Assembly (NCBI RefSeq): GCF_905171765.1
Contig: NC_053397.1
Span: forward strand, 117,982,378-118,046,377
Reading direction: 5' to 3'
Length of the DNA: 64,000 bases
Source: Bufo bufo
Taxonomy: Eukaryota; Chordata; Amphibia; Anura; Bufonidae
Shown: piece after piece, positions 42,481 to 54,973 of the stretch
How positions within the stretch are numbered: the stretch's first letter is position 1
Layout: each line of letters begins with the position of its first letter
Position numbers and translations under genes: made by a program
The notes under the pieces: generated by a model
The model's input: only the letters and a program-made list of their open reading frames with translations
Databases searched by the model: none
What the model was told of the DNA's origin: nothing

Positions 42481-44617
42481 ATGTCCACAAGAGGCTTAGT
42501 GGATCTCTCAGTAACTGAATATACAGAAAGTCACCCTGCTCCCAAAAACTCAGATATGCAGGAAGCAGAGTCCATGTTAACTGAAGAACAAGCAGTACGA
42601 TCTAAACGTGTTATCAAGCCAACACAAAAGATTAGAGAGAACTTTGAGACGACCAAAGAAGAGTTCAGTGACAATTTAAACAATTTATGGCAGAGAACTG
42701 AACACTATATAGCAGCTCTTTTACGATATAACAACGACCCAACAAAGTTAACCACAACGTTGAATCGCTTAACTAACTCCTATGTCCGCTATCAGCGACT
42801 CTATGCTAAGTACATCACTTTCCTGAGCAACTCTGATTTTGACGAAGCCTCAGAGAAAGAATCTCCTTGAAGAGAAGGATGCCCTAGTACAAGATGCTTA
42901 GAGCAAGGCAGAACTCCGCATCGCATATTTACAGGAGGCGAGATCCCATCAATCAACTTCAAGTAAAAATACCCTTTCATCTTCCAAAACCTCTCTTTCC
43001 GGAAGGTCAGCCTTGCATGACAAGCTTATAGAAGTCCGGGCAGAAGCAGAGGAATCTAGCGTAAGAAGTTCCTTTGCTAAGAAGGAGGCGGAGATTATGA
43101 AGAAGAAAGCAGAAATGGAGGCTAAAAAAGCAGAAATGGAGGCTAAGATAGCAGAAATGGAGGCTGAGACAGAAGCCCAGCTAAAGATCCTCCAGACAGA
43201 AAGGGAAGAAGCAGCTACCTTAGCTAAACTAAAGGTCATCGAGCAAGCATTAGGCCAAGGTACTGACCTAGACTGTTTCGTTCCAGGAGAAGAGGAAGAC
43301 CCAGCCGACCGCACTGCCAGGTATGTGCTAAGGCAACCATCGCCTACTCCTCCTGCTAAATCGCATGCACCAACTCCACTTCTAACTCACCAACTTGGCG
43401 AACCCACAGAGTACCAGAAATCGCTACACCCCAGTAATAAGGTAATATCTAGCACCAAGCGGGCTGACCATCCAGAGACTAAACGGCAGCTTAAACCTTA
43501 TGCCACATCATTCCATCCTGATCAATCTCAACCTTATCTGCCAGAGCCCCTACATGCTCTAGAGACACCACAATGCAATACAGCAATATGGAATGGGAGA
43601 TCAGACATGTCAGACTTTGCCAGATACATGATGCGCAGGGAGCTGATTAACATTAGTCTCTCAAGGTTTGATGACCGTGCCGAAAACGACAGGGCCTGGA
43701 AATCGACCTTTAAAGCAGTAATCGGTGATATAAACCTCACTGCCATGGAGGAACTTGACTTGCTCATCAAATGGTTAGGCCCAGAATCTGCAGAACGCAT
43801 AAAAACATTAAGAGTGGTTCATGCAGGCCACTCAGAGGAAGGTCTCGCTGCAGCATGGGAGAGACTTGAACAGACCTATGGCAGTCCAGAAGCTATAGAA
43901 AGTGCCTTATTCAGGAGACTTCAAGCCTTCCCAAGGATAACTGGCAAAGACAATCGCAAACTCCAGGATATGAGCGACCTACTAAAAGAACTTGAATTGG
44001 CAAAAATGGACCCACGTCTGCCAGGACTGAGTTACCTTGATACCGCACATGGCGTTAATCCAATAGTGTCAAAACTACCACATGGCATGCAAGAGAAATG
44101 GGCAGACCAGGGCTCCAGATACAAGAGAGAACACAATGTGTCTTTTCCCTCTTTCTCTTATTTTACCAGATTCATCAGTGACCAAGCTCGGAAGAAGAAT
44201 GACCCCAGCTTTGACTTCACTGAATCCACTCTACCTGCTTCATCCTCATGTTCAAGGTATGACAACACCACAAATAAACGTAGAGACTTAAGGGGGACAG
44301 TATCCGTTAGGAAAACCAATGTTCCACTCATTTCAACCTGCAATACTAGGAAGGAATACCCTTTCCTCAAAGAAAAGGACCCTAACCGCATGTGCCCCAT
44401 CCATAAAAGACCTCATCCTTTAAAGGAGTGTCGTGGGCTCAGGGCAAAGTCCTTGCAAGCACGTTACAGCAATGCATCCTACCTTGCCTTCAGACAACGC
44501 TCCATCTCAAGCTGCGACCAATGCCGTCACACTTCATGGCGGGGAGCCACCGGCTCAAGAATTAGCTACAACTACTATTTCCTCTTCCTGTATGGTGATA
44601 TGTGGGAAGGAGGCTGA
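42481..44617 (+). pseudogene. BEL gag-like protein (broken)
   Basis: The ATG at 42481 opens a 129-residue piece that ends at 42868-42870. After further lesions, a long frame (43013-44617) continues. It starts with a strongly charged coiled coil built of EAKKAEMEA repeats (residues about 20-60). Next comes a low-complexity Pro/Ser linker, then a helical domain like that of BEL gag proteins (DMSDFARYMMRRELINISLSRFDD, LDLLIKWLGPESAERIK). It ends with a Cys/His motif, CPIHKRPHPLKEC. It would form the particle core. At the 3' end the frame is lost where pol begins in another frame. Confidence 0.85.
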
Positions 44618-46340
44618 TTCTAAGTGCTGTGCAAAGGTGTGTTTGGTCAACGTCTACCCAGAAGGGCAATCTGAAAGGGCCATCAGAATGTACGCAATTA
44701 TTGATGAACAAAGCAATAGGTCTCTGGCAAAACCTAAATTCTTTGAGATTTTCGGCATAGCAGGAGAAGCAACACCATATACCCTCAACACTTGTTCTGG
44801 TCGTGTAGAGACTTATGGCAGAAGAGCCACTAGATACCTTATCTCCTCCACTAAAGGGAATGTTCATATACCCTTGCCAACGTTAATTGAATGCGACCAA
44901 ATACCAGATGAAAGAGATGAAATTCCTACTCCAGAAGCTGCATATCATCATTCCCACTTGAAACATCTAGCTAGTGAGATCCTCCCTATGGACATGAATG
45001 CTGACATCCTACTTCTGCTTGGGAGAGACATTCTGAGGGTCCACAAGGTGCGTCAACAATGCAACGGTCCTGATAAAGCCCCATATGCACAGAGACTCGA
45101 TTTAGGCTGGGTAATCGTGGGCGATGTATGTATAAATAAGAGCCACAAACCATCTCAAGTGAACTCCTTCAAAACCTTTGTGCTCAACAATGGTCGCACA
45201 TCTCATTTTAAGCCATGTGTTCATCATTATGAGGTGAAGGAAAGGCTTTCTAACCTCTTAAAGACACCAGACAGCATTCCTACCAGTTATGACAACTTAG
45301 GAAAAACTGTGTTTTGTACAACACCACACGACGACAAACTGGCCTTGTCCATGGATGACAAAGAGTTTATTAAAATAATGGACTATGAATTCTTCAAAGA
45401 TGCATCTAACCACTGGGTTGCACCTTTACCTTTCCGTGCTGTAAGAACCAGACTCCCTGACAATCAGGAACAAGCACTCTCCAGATTCGTCTCCTTGCAA
45501 CGTACGTTAAATAACAAACCAGAAATGAAAAGTCATTTTGTGGCCTTCATGGAAAAGATATTTCGCAATGATCATGCAGAGCTGGCTCCACCCTTACAAG
45601 AGCATGAAGAATGCTGGTACCTTTCATCCTTTGGGGTATATTACCCACGGAAGCCAAACCAAATAAGAGTGGTATTCGATTCAAGTGCCAAACATAACGG
45701 CGTATCTCTGAACGACGTCCTTCTCACCGGTCCGAACCTGACCAATAATCTGGTGGGAGTGCTCATGAGATTCAGAAAGGAGCCAGTAGCCATTACTGCT
45801 GACATTGAACAAATGTTCCATTGCTTTATCGTGTGGCAAGATCATAGAAACTACCTCAGGTTTCTTTGGCACAGAGACAATGACACCAGCAAAGAAATGG
45901 TTGAATGCCGCATGAAGGTGCACGTGTTTGGTAACAGTCCTTCACCTGCTGTTGCTACATATGGCCTACGTAGGGCTGCCTTAGATGGTGAGTCAGAATT
46001 TGGGGAACATGCCAGAAACTTTGTCGTGAGAGACTTCTATGTGGACGACGCACTTAAATCCTTCCCTACAGCGGAGGAGGCCATAGATCTGCTCAAAAGG
46101 ACACAAGATTGCGCCACCAAACCGGCATCTGGAAGAGTCTCTGCAACTTCTTCTTGGTTGACAGGTCCAGAGTTTCTGCTGAATCAGAATGAAGAAACTC
46201 CTACCCAAGACGTCTTCAGTCTCCAGGACCCTCATGAAGATCCAGAGATTCGGCCTGAAGTTAGTACCTTCGTCACCAAGTCTGAAAGGAGGGCTGGCTT
46301 GGGCTGCCATCGCTTTGAACGCTTCTCTAGATGGTCATGA
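44560..46340 (+). pseudogene. BEL pol: A17 peptidase and reverse transcriptase, RNase H deleted
   Basis: The frame is open from 44433 to 46340. The peptidase domain shows MYAIIDEQSNRSLA (catalytic Asp) and ILLLLGRDILRVH, typical of Pao peptidases that process the polyprotein. The reverse transcriptase shows GVYYPRKPNQIRVVFDSSAK, AITADIEQMFHCF, FGNSPSPAVATYGL and the catalytic FYVDDALKSF at about 46035. After LLKRTQ (about 46105) the sequence jumps to a segment that normally follows RNase H (SSWLTGPEFLLNQ and DPEIRPEV). The thumb and RNase H, several hundred residues, are therefore deleted. A frame change then ends the piece at 46340. Confidence 0.87.
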
Positions 46341-47819
46341 CTCATTCACATCATTGCAAGGTTAGTCCACATTGTTCATTGTTTTCATGCTGAGAAGCAT
46401 CACACTGACTGTCGCAGTTGGCACCTGTGCCATAAACCTCTCAAGGCAGAAGACATTATTCTAAGGGAATTGCTTGTGATACGTAACGTACAGCAGAGTG
46501 CCTTTAAAATGGAAATGAAATGTATACATGACAAGCAAGATATACCAAAAGGCAGCTCCATTGTCAACTTGAAACCAGTAATTGATGATCGTGGCATGCT
46601 GAGAGTTGGTGGTCGCCTATACAAGGCTAAGCTAGAGATTGCAGAAATGAATCCCCTCATTATTCCTGCCAAACACCACGTTACTACACTGCTGATACGG
46701 CATTATCATGAAAGAGTCCAGCATCAAGGCCGACATTTTACTGAGGGAGCTTTAAGAGCCGCAGGTCTTTGGATAGCGGGAGCAAAAAGACAGGTTGCTC
46801 ATATTATTCACCATTGCATTAAATGTCGCAAGGTGAGAGGAAAATTACAACATCAACAAATGTCTGATTTGCCAGTTGATAGGACAAGCACCGAACCACC
46901 GTTCACTTATGTTGGTCTGGACGTCTTTGGACCATGGACAGTCACTGCACGTAAGACCAGAGGTGGTCATGCAGAAAGCAAACGATGGGCAGTGTTGTTT
47001 ACATGCTTAAGTGTACGTGCTATACACATTGAAGCAATAGAATCCATGAACGCTTCTAGCTTCATCAATGATTTAAGACGATTCCTCGCCATCAGAGGAC
47101 CAGTAAAGCAAATAAGATCTGACTGTGGAACCAACTTCATAGGAGCCTGTCGAGAGTTGCAAATTGACTCTAAACCAGTTCAAGACTACTTAGCCAATAA
47201 TGGTTGTACATGGATCTTAAACCCCCCGCATGCCTCTCATATGGGCGGTTCATGGGAAAGAATGATAGGCATCACCCGCAAAATATTGGACTGTATGCTT
47301 ATGGACTCAAACTTCTCAAGGCTCACCCATGAGACTTTGACTACCTTCCTGGCTGAGGTATCCGCTATTGTCAACTCAAGACCTCTTGTACCTGTATCTA
47401 TGGATCCAGAATCCCCTGCCATTCTCACTCCAGCAACTCTTCTCACTCAGAAGTTTGGATCTGTTCCTAATCCACCTGAAGAGTCTTCTTCTAGTAACAT
47501 ATATCTGAAACAGTGGAAGCACTTTCAACATCTGGCCAACTGTTTCTGGAGCAGGTGGAAAAAAGAGTACTTAACGCTTCTGCAAGCACGTAGAAAGTGG
47601 CAACAGGTCAAGCCAAACTTACAGATAGGAGATCTTGTACTCATGAAAGACCAGAAGGTGGAAAGAAACTCCTGGCCCATGGGACTCATCTCAAAAGTCT
47701 TCATCAGTGAAGATGCCAAAGTTCTCAAGGTGGAAGTCACCATCGCAAAACAAGGCCATCCAAAATCCTTTATCAGGCCTGCATCTGAGATTGTTCTCCT
47801 CTTACCCGTAGAGGAATGA
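46322..47819 (+). pseudogene. BEL integrase
   Basis: The frame continues the polyprotein after the 46320-46340 frame change; the open part from ATG 46470 is 449 residues. In order: a connection segment (DDRGMLRVGGRLYKAK), the HHCC zinc module (HYHERVQHQGRHF then HHCIKCRKVRGK), and the catalytic core with YVGLDVFGPW (Asp), IRSDCGTNFIGA (Asp) and GGSWERMIGITRK (Glu). A C-terminal domain follows (LQIGDLVLMKD). All three acidic residues are present. Integrase would insert element cDNA with 5-bp duplications. This domain is the best-preserved one of the element, but it is cut off from a functional polyprotein. Confidence 0.88.
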
Positions 47820-47993
47820 TTCTTTTACTTGAGGAACTTTATTCCTGGGATCCAGAAGACTCAAGGCGTTGGACTGTTCCAGTCCACCATTTCCAGTGTG
47901 TTCTTTTTGTTTGTTTTTTGTTTCAGGTTCCAACATTTCATGGACATTTTGTAGTTGCATATATAGTGAAATCCAAGGATTTCAGACGGGGAG
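47820..47993 (+). other. BEL 3' non-coding region with polypurine tract
   Basis: Between the integrase stop and the 3' LTR there is no env. GACGGGGAG directly before the LTR (about 47985-47993) fits a polypurine tract. The frame running from 47816 into the LTR is not a gene. Confidence 0.6.
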
Positions 47994-48462
47994 TGTGCTG
48001 TTCCAGCCTTTATTCTTCTATTCTACTAATTGTTGTGTTTGCAGCATTATCTTATCTTTTACTATGTTGTGTAACGCTGCCACCCTGTGGTTATTCTTAT
48101 AATACATCTTATAGTGTGTTATGTAAATTCCCATTGCATTGCTCTCCACCCTCTTTTGTGATATCACATCCTCTGTAAGGTCCTTCGTCCTTCCTCTTTG
48201 TCGCAGACTTCAAGCTGGTGAGAGAAATTATTTTTGACCTCTAATATCTTCTAGAATACCCTGATTCCCTGCATTTGTTTTCAAGGCAAATCAATAAATT
48301 ATCAAAGCTTCACCATTGTATCCTATTCACTGGATTATCACATGCAACTGGTGCCTATATCTGGAGATATTAGTGAGTTCAGCTATCTACCATTGCTTGT
48401 ACAGGGGCTATCACTCACAACCAATCAGGGGATTTTCTCTAACGTACATCTGTGGCAGAATA
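47994..48462 (+). repeat. 3' LTR of BEL element
   Basis: This 469-bp LTR matches 41863-42322, with nine extra bases (GTGTTTGCA region near 48033). Confidence 0.9.
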
Positions 48463-48789
48463 TTGACGCAGAGTTGGGTTTTAATCCATAAAGGGCATAA
48501 ATCACCTGACAATCCTAAATTCTTTTGAACAACGTGGTTTAAAACATCCAGTGTGTGTATACGATCAGGTATGATGTTGTATCGATCAGGTAGTGTAAGG
48601 GTTACGCCCGCTTCACAGACATTGACAGACCAAACTCCCCTTTTAATGCACCGCAAACAGTCCATTTGCCCAACCGCAAACTCCCCATTTGCACAAGGTT
48701 GGATACCAAGCTAGCCATGTCCCGTTGATGTCATTGAAGGTTTCTTCCTCCACCCAGCCACGTACAACACCAAGGGTCCCCAAAAGGTG
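48463..48789 (+). mobile_element. hAT-related sequence right of the BEL insertion
   Basis: This continues from 41862 after the TTGAC duplication. The part at about 48690-48785 is similar to 56518-56618, inside the hAT transposase gene: both contain ACAAGGTTGGAT and CAGCCACGTACAACACCA. So it derives from a deleted transposase gene. Confidence 0.6.
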
Positions 48790-50300
48790 AATTGAATAGA
48801 TTTTTTGAACGGGGAGATGGTTAAAAAAACGCTGGCTCCCTCCCCTTTGTTTGAATCCACGCAACGGTCACTGCGTCTGCGCCGTGCAATTTACTCTCAC
48901 ACCCGATATGAGTGTTATTTTCTGTAGTTCTCTTCTAATCAGTTTAATCCCTGTTACGTCCCCAATCTGGGGTCCATTTATTGAATTGATTTTTCGAGCG
49001 GGGAGATGGTTAAAAAAACGCTGGCTCCCTCCCTAATTGTTGGAATCCACGCCACGGTCATTGCGTCTGCACCGTGCAATTTACTGTCACACCCGATATG
49101 AGTGCTATTTTCTGTAGTTCTCTCTTCTCATCAGTTTAATCCCTGTTACGTCCCCAATCTGGGGTCCATTTATTAAATAGATTTTTCGAACAGGGAGATG
49201 GTTAAAAAAATGCTGGCTCCCTCCCCTTTGTTTGAATCCACGCAACGGTCACTGCGTCTGCGCCGTGCAATTTACTGTCACACCCGATATGAGTGCTATT
49301 TTCTGTAGTTCTCTCTTCTCATCAGTTTAATCCCTGTTAGGTCCCCAATCTGGGGTCCATTTATTGAATTGATTTTTCGAACGGGGAGATGGTTAAAGAA
49401 ACACTGGCTCCCTCCCCTTTGTTTGAATCCACGCAACGGTCACTGCGTCTGCGCCGTGCAATTTACTCTCACACCCGATAGGAGTGTTATTTTCTGTATT
49501 TCTCTTCTCATCAGTTTAATCCCTGTTACGTCCCCAATCTGGGGTCCATTTATTAAATAGATTTTTCGAACAGGGAGATGGTTAAAAAAATGCTGGCTCC
49601 CTCCCTTTGTTTGAATCCACGCAACGGTCACTGCGTCTGCGCCGTGCAATTTACTGTCACACCCGATATGAGTGCTATTTTCTGTAGTTCTCTCTTCTCA
49701 TCAGTTTAATCCCTGTTACGTCCCCAATCTGGGGTCCATTTATTAAATTGATTTTTCAAACGGGGAGATGGTTAAAAAAACGCTGGCTCCCTCCCCTTTG
49801 TTTGAATCCACGCAACGGTCACTGCGTCTGCGCCGTGCAATTTACTCTCACACCCGATAGGAGTGTTATTTTCTGTATTTCTCTTCTCATCAGTTTAATC
49901 CCTGTTACGTCCCCAATCTGGGGTCCATTTATTGAATTGATTTTTCGAACGGGGAGATGGTTAAAAAAACGCTGGCTCCCTCCCTAATTGTTGGAATCCA
50001 CGCCACGGTCACTGCGTCTGCACCGTGCAATTTACTGTCACACCCGATATGAGTGCTATTTTCTGTAGTTCTCTCTTCTCATCAGTTTAATCCCTGTTAC
50101 GTCCCCAATCTGAGGTCCATTTATTAAATAGATTTTTCGAACGGGGAGATGGTTAAAAAAACGCTGGCTCCCTCCCCTTTGTTTTAATCCATGGTCAATG
50201 CGTCTGCGCCGTGCAATTTACTGTCAAACCCGATATGAGTGGTATTTTCTGTAGTACTATTCTCATCAGTTTAATCCCTGTTACGTCCCATATCAGGGTG
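48790..50300 (+). repeat. ~190-bp satellite array, copy 1
   Basis: Eight units start ATTGAATTGATTTTTCGAAC or ATTAAATAGATTTTTCGAAC at about 48790, 48980, 49172, 49363, 49552, 49741, 49930 and 50123. Each has CGCTGGCTCCCTCC, GTGCAATTTACTGTCACACC and TCAGTTTAATCCCTGTTACG. Repeated short frames in it are not genes. Confidence 0.93.
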
Positions 50301-50954
50301 GGATTGCCTTTTGTGAAAAAAAATTTAGGCCGGGTACCTTCGACTGCCTTCACAGTGACAGACCAAACTCTGATACACCAAACTGAATTGATTTTAGGAA
50401 TTGGGAGATGGAAAAAGCAGCTTGGTCGGTCCTCTTACTCTCAAGTTGGGGCACTGCGCGTGCACGGAGCAATGTGCTGTGACACCCTATATGAGTGGTG
50501 TCTTAACTAATACTATTCCTATCAGTTTAATCCCTGTTACGTCCCCTATCCGGGGACGTGTGTCGAATTGATTATTAACCATTGTCGAATTAACGAACCA
50601 TTACGACATCCTGAAATAATTTAGTTCTGAGCTCTGTACTTGCTTTGTATTGGAATTGATGGGGATTTTTTTAAATTGTCTGCATTATTTCTAATAAACT
50701 ATTAAGAGACTTTATTATGATTTTTTTATTTTATGTATTAAAAACCCATACAACTTAAAAAAAAAAAGAAAATGTATGTTTTTTCTATGAAAAATTATCC
50801 AGCCGATCGCTTTTAGTCTGATCATAATGAAGCAACGGCCTTATCATCTGGGGTGTGGCAACATTGCCAACACACTCAGGCTACTTACACACTTGCGTTC
50901 AGAGCGGATCCGTCTGGTGTCTGCACAGACGGATCTGCTCCTATAATGCAAGTA
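50301..50954 (+). other. Divergent satellite units and AT-rich spacer
   Basis: The last, diverged units (to about 50575) keep CAGTTTAATCCCTGTTACGT. AT-rich sequence follows to about 50870, then the left end of a MITE (from about 50883) that is cut at the duplication junction. GTAA at 50952-50955 is extra sequence at the junction. No gene. Confidence 0.6.
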
Positions 50955-51910
50955 ATGATTTGCCAGTTGATAGGACAAGCACCGAACCACCGTTCACTTA
51001 TGTTGGTCTGGACGTCTTTGGACCATGGACAGTCACTGCACGTAAGACCAGAGGTGGTCATGCAGAAAGCAAACGATGGGCAGTGTTGTTTACATGCTTA
51101 AGTGTACGTGCTATACACATTGAAGCAATAGAATCCATGAACGCTTCTAGCTTCATCAATGCTTTAAGACGATTCCTCGCCATCAGAGGACCAGTAAAGC
51201 AAATAAGATCTGACTGTGGAACCAACTTCATAGGAGCCTGTCGAGAGTTGCAAATTGACTCTAAACCAGTTCAAGACTACTTAGCCAATAATGGTTGTAC
51301 ATGGATCTTAAACCCCCCGCATGCCTCTCATATGGGCGGTTCATGGGAAAGAATGATAGGCATCACCCGCAAAATATTGGACTGTATGCTTATGGACTCA
51401 AACTTCTCAAGGCTCACCCATGAGACTTTGACTACCTTCCTGGCTGAGGTATCCGCTATTGTCAACTCAAGACCTCTTGTACCTGTATCTATGGATCCAG
51501 AATCCCCTGCCATTCTCACTCCAGCAACTCTTCTCACTCAGAAGTTTGGATCTGTTCCTAATCCACCTGAAGAGTCTTCTTCTAGTAACATATATCTGAA
51601 ACAGTGGAAGCACTTTCAACATCTGGCCAACTGTTTCTGGAGCAGGTGGAAAAAAGAGTACTTAACGCTTCTGCAAGCACGTAGAAAGTGGCAACAGGTC
51701 AAGCCAAACTTACAGATAGGAGATCTTGTACTCATGAAAGACCAGAAGGTGGAAAGAAACTCCTGGCCCATGGGACTCATCTCAAAAGTCTTCATCAGTG
51801 AAGATGCCAAAGTTCTCAAGGTGGAAGTCACCATCGCAAAACAAGGCCATCCAAAATCCTTTATCAGGCCTGCATCTGAGATTGTTCTCCTCTTACCCGT
51901 TGAGGAATGA
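50855..51910 (+). pseudogene. Duplicated BEL integrase core fused to non-coding flank
   Basis: A 351-residue frame starts in AT-rich flank and MITE sequence (MATLPTHSGYLHTCVQSG) and enters the duplicated integrase at 50956. From there it matches the unit-1 integrase with one visible change (SFINALRRF here, SFINDLRRF in unit 1). All three catalytic acidic residues are present, but the zinc module is absent. The first ~34 residues are an accident of the junction. Without a promoter or its own polyprotein it is best seen as a by-product of the duplication. Confidence 0.85.
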
Positions 51911-52084
51911 TTCTTTTACTTGAGGAACTTTATTCCTGGGATCCAGAAGACTCAAGGCGTTGGACTGTTCCAGTCCACCATTTCCAGTGTGTTCTTTTTG
52001 TTTGTTTTTTGTTTCAGGTTCCAACATTTCATGGACATTTTGTAGTTGCATATATAGTGAAATCCAAGGATTTCAGACGGGGAG

Positions 52085-52553
52085 TGTGCTGTTCCAGCCT
52101 TTATTCTTCTATTCTACTAATTGTTGTGTTTGCAGCATTATCTTATCTTTTACTATGTTGTGTAACGCTGCCACCCTGTGGTTATTCTTATAATACATCT
52201 TATAGTGTGTTATGTAAATTCCCATTGCATTGCTCTCCACCCTCTTTTGTGATATCACATCCTCTGTAAGGTCCTTCGTCCTTCCTCTTTGTCGCAGACT
52301 TCAAGCTGGTGAGAGAAATTATTTTTGACCTCTAATATCTTCTAGAATACCCTGATTCCCTGCATTTGTTTTCAAGGCAAATCAATAAATTATCAAAGCT
52401 TCACCATTGTATCCTATTCACTGGATTATCACATGCAACTGGTGCCTATATCTGGAGATATTAGTGAGTTCAGCTATCTACCATTGCTTGTACAGGGGCT
52501 ATCACTCACAACCAATCAGGGGATTTTCTCTAACGTACATCTGTGGCAGAATA
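52085..52553 (+). repeat. Second copy of the BEL 3' LTR in unit 2
   Basis: It is identical in structure to 47994-48462, shifted by 4091 bp and followed by the same TTGACGCAGAG flank. Confidence 0.92.
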
Positions 52554-52880
52554 TTGACGCAGAGTTGGGTTTTAATCCATAAAGGGCATAAATCACCTGA
52601 CAATCCTAAATTCTTTTGAACAACGTGGTTTAAAACATCCAGTGTGTGTATACGATCAGGTATGATGTTGTATCGATCAGGTAGTGTAAGGGTTACGCCC
52701 GCTTCACAGACATTGACAGACCAAACTCCCCTTTTAATGCACCGCAAACAGTCCATTTGCCCAACCGCAAACTCCCCATTTGCACAAGGTTGGATACCAA
52801 GCTAGCCATGTCCCGTTGATGTCATTGAAGGTTTCTTCCTCCACCCAGCCACGTACAACACCAAGGGTCCCCAAAAGGTG

Positions 52881-54390
52881 AATTGAATTGATTTTTCGAA
52901 CGGGGAGATGGTTAAAAAAACGCTGGCTCCCTCCCCTTTGTTTGAATCCACGCAACGGTCACTGCGTCTGCGCCGTGCAATTTACTCTCACACCCGATAT
53001 GAGTGTTATTTTCTGTAGTTCTCTTCTAATCAGTTTAATCCCTGTTACGTCCCCAATCTGGGGTCCATTTATTGAATTGATTTTTCGAGCGGGGAGATGG
53101 TTAAAAAAACGCTGGCTCCCTCCCTAATTGTTGGAATCCACGCCACGGTCATTGCGTCTGCACCGTGCAATTTACTGTAACACCCGATATGAGTGCTATT
53201 TTCTGTAGTTCTCTCTTCTCATCAGTTTAATCCCTGTTACGTCCCCAATCTGGGGTCCATTTATTAAATTGATTTTTCGAATGGGGAGATAGTTAAAAAA
53301 AACGCTGGTTCCCTCACCTTTGTTTAAATCCACGCCACGGTCACTGCATCTGAGACGTGCAATTTACTGTCACACCCGATATGAGTGCTATTTTCTGTAG
53401 TTCTCTCTTCTCATCAGTTTAATCCCTGTTACGTCCCCAATCTGGGGTCCATTTATTAAATAGATTTTTCGAACAGGGAGATGGTTAAAAAAATGCTGGC
53501 TCCCTCCCCTTTGTTTGAATCCACGCAACGGTCACTGCGTCTGCGCCGTGCAATTTACTGTCACACCCGATATGAGTGCTATTTTCTGTAGTTCTCTCTT
53601 CTCATCAGTTTAATCCCTGTTAGGTCCCCAATCTGGGGTCCATTTATTGAATTGATTTTTCGAACGGGGAGATGGTTAAAGAAACGCTGGCTCCCTCCCT
53701 TTTGTTTGAATCCACGCAACGGTCACTGCGTCTGCGCCGTGCAATTTACTGTCACACCCGATATGAGTGCTATTTTCTGTAGTTCTCTCTTCTCATCAGT
53801 TTAATCCCTGTTACGTCCCCAATCTGGGGTCCATTTATTAAATTGATTTTTCAAACGGGGAGATGGTTAAAAAAACGCTGGCTCCCTCCCCTTTGTTTGA
53901 ATCCACGCAACGGTCACTGCGTCTGCGCCGTGCAATTTACTCTCACACCCGATAGGAGTGTTATTTTCTGTATTTCTCTTCTCATCAGTTTAATCCCTGT
54001 TACGTCCCCAATCTGGAGTCCATTTATTGAATTGATTTTTCGAACGGGGAGATGGTTAAAAAAACGCTGGCTCCCTCCCTAATTGTTGGAATCCACGCCA
54101 CGGTCACTGCGTCTGCACCGTGCAATTTACTGTCACACCCGATATGAGTGCTATTTTCTGTAGTTCTCTCTTCTCATCAGTTTAATCCCTGTTACGTCCC
54201 CAATCTGAGGTCCATTTATTAAATAGATTTTTCGAACGGGGAGATGGTTAAAAAAACGCTGGCTCCCTCCCCTTTGTTTTAATCCATGGTCAATGCGTCT
54301 GCGCCGTGCAATTTACTGTCACATCCGATATGAGTGGTATTTTCTGTAGTACTATTCTCATCAGTTTAATCCCTGTTACGTCCCATATCA
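52881..54390 (+). repeat. ~190-bp satellite array, copy 2
   Basis: Units start at about 52881, 53071, 53263, 53454, 53645, 53835, 54025 and 54220. The unit at 53263 (GAATGGGGAGATAG) has no counterpart in copy 1. The unit at 53645 looks like a fusion of copy-1 units four and five. Total length nevertheless differs by only 4 bp. Confidence 0.92.
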
Positions 54391-54970
54391 GGGTGGGATT
54401 GCCTTTTGTGAAAAAAAATTTAGGCCGGGTACCTTCGACTGCCTTCACAGTGACAGACCAAACTCTGATACACCAAACTGAATTGATTTTAGGAATTGGG
54501 AGATGGAAAAAGCAGCTTGGTCGGTCCTCTTACTCTCAAGTTGGGGCACTGCGCGTGCACGGAGCAATGTGCTGTGACACCCTATATGAGTGGTGTCTTA
54601 ACTAATACTATTCCTATCAGTTTAATCCCTGTTACGTCCCCTATCCGGGGACGTGTGTCGAATTGATTATTAACCATTGTCGAATTAACGAACCATTACG
54701 ACATCCTGAAATAATTTAGTTCTGAGCTCTGTACTTGCTTTGTATTGGAATTGATGGGGATTTTTTTAAATTGTCTGCATTATTTCTAATAAACTATTAA
54801 GAGACTTTATTATGATTTTTTTATTTTATGTATTAAAAACCCATACAACTTAAAAAAAAAAAGAAAATTTATGTTTTTTCTATGAAAAATTATCCAGCCG
54901 ATCGCTTTTAGTCTGATCATAATGAAGCAACGGCCTTATCATCTGGGGTGTGGCAACATTGCCAACACAC
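54391..54970 (+). other. Divergent satellite end and AT-rich spacer, copy 2
   Basis: This is the counterpart of 50301-50880. It ends at the MITE start. No gene. Confidence 0.55.
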
Positions 54971-54973
54971 TCA

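Larger units (their letters stand above)
41863..48462 (+). mobile_element. BEL/Pao LTR retrotransposon
   Basis: A 6.6-kb element is bounded by two LTRs and a 5-bp duplication, TTGAC (41858-41862 and 48463-48467). It encodes, in order, a gag-like protein, an A17-type peptidase, reverse transcriptase and integrase, the BEL/Pao gene order. RNase H is missing through an internal deletion, and several frame changes occur. The LTRs differ by a 9-bp indel and about ten substitutions by eye. It is dead as it stands. Confidence 0.93.
46865..50951 (+). repeat. Tandem segmental duplication, unit 1
   Basis: This unit runs from inside the BEL integrase gene through its 3' LTR, the flanking hAT-related sequence and the ~190-bp satellite into the first part of a MITE. 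It is near-identical to 50956-55046 at an offset of 4091 bp. Unit 1 is 4087 bp. Confidence 0.97.

Noticed and set aside
47816..48178. 120-residue frame after the BEL integrase, and its duplicate at 51907-52269
   Set aside because: It reads through the 3' non-coding region into the LTR and resembles no env. The duplicate exists only because of the tandem duplication.
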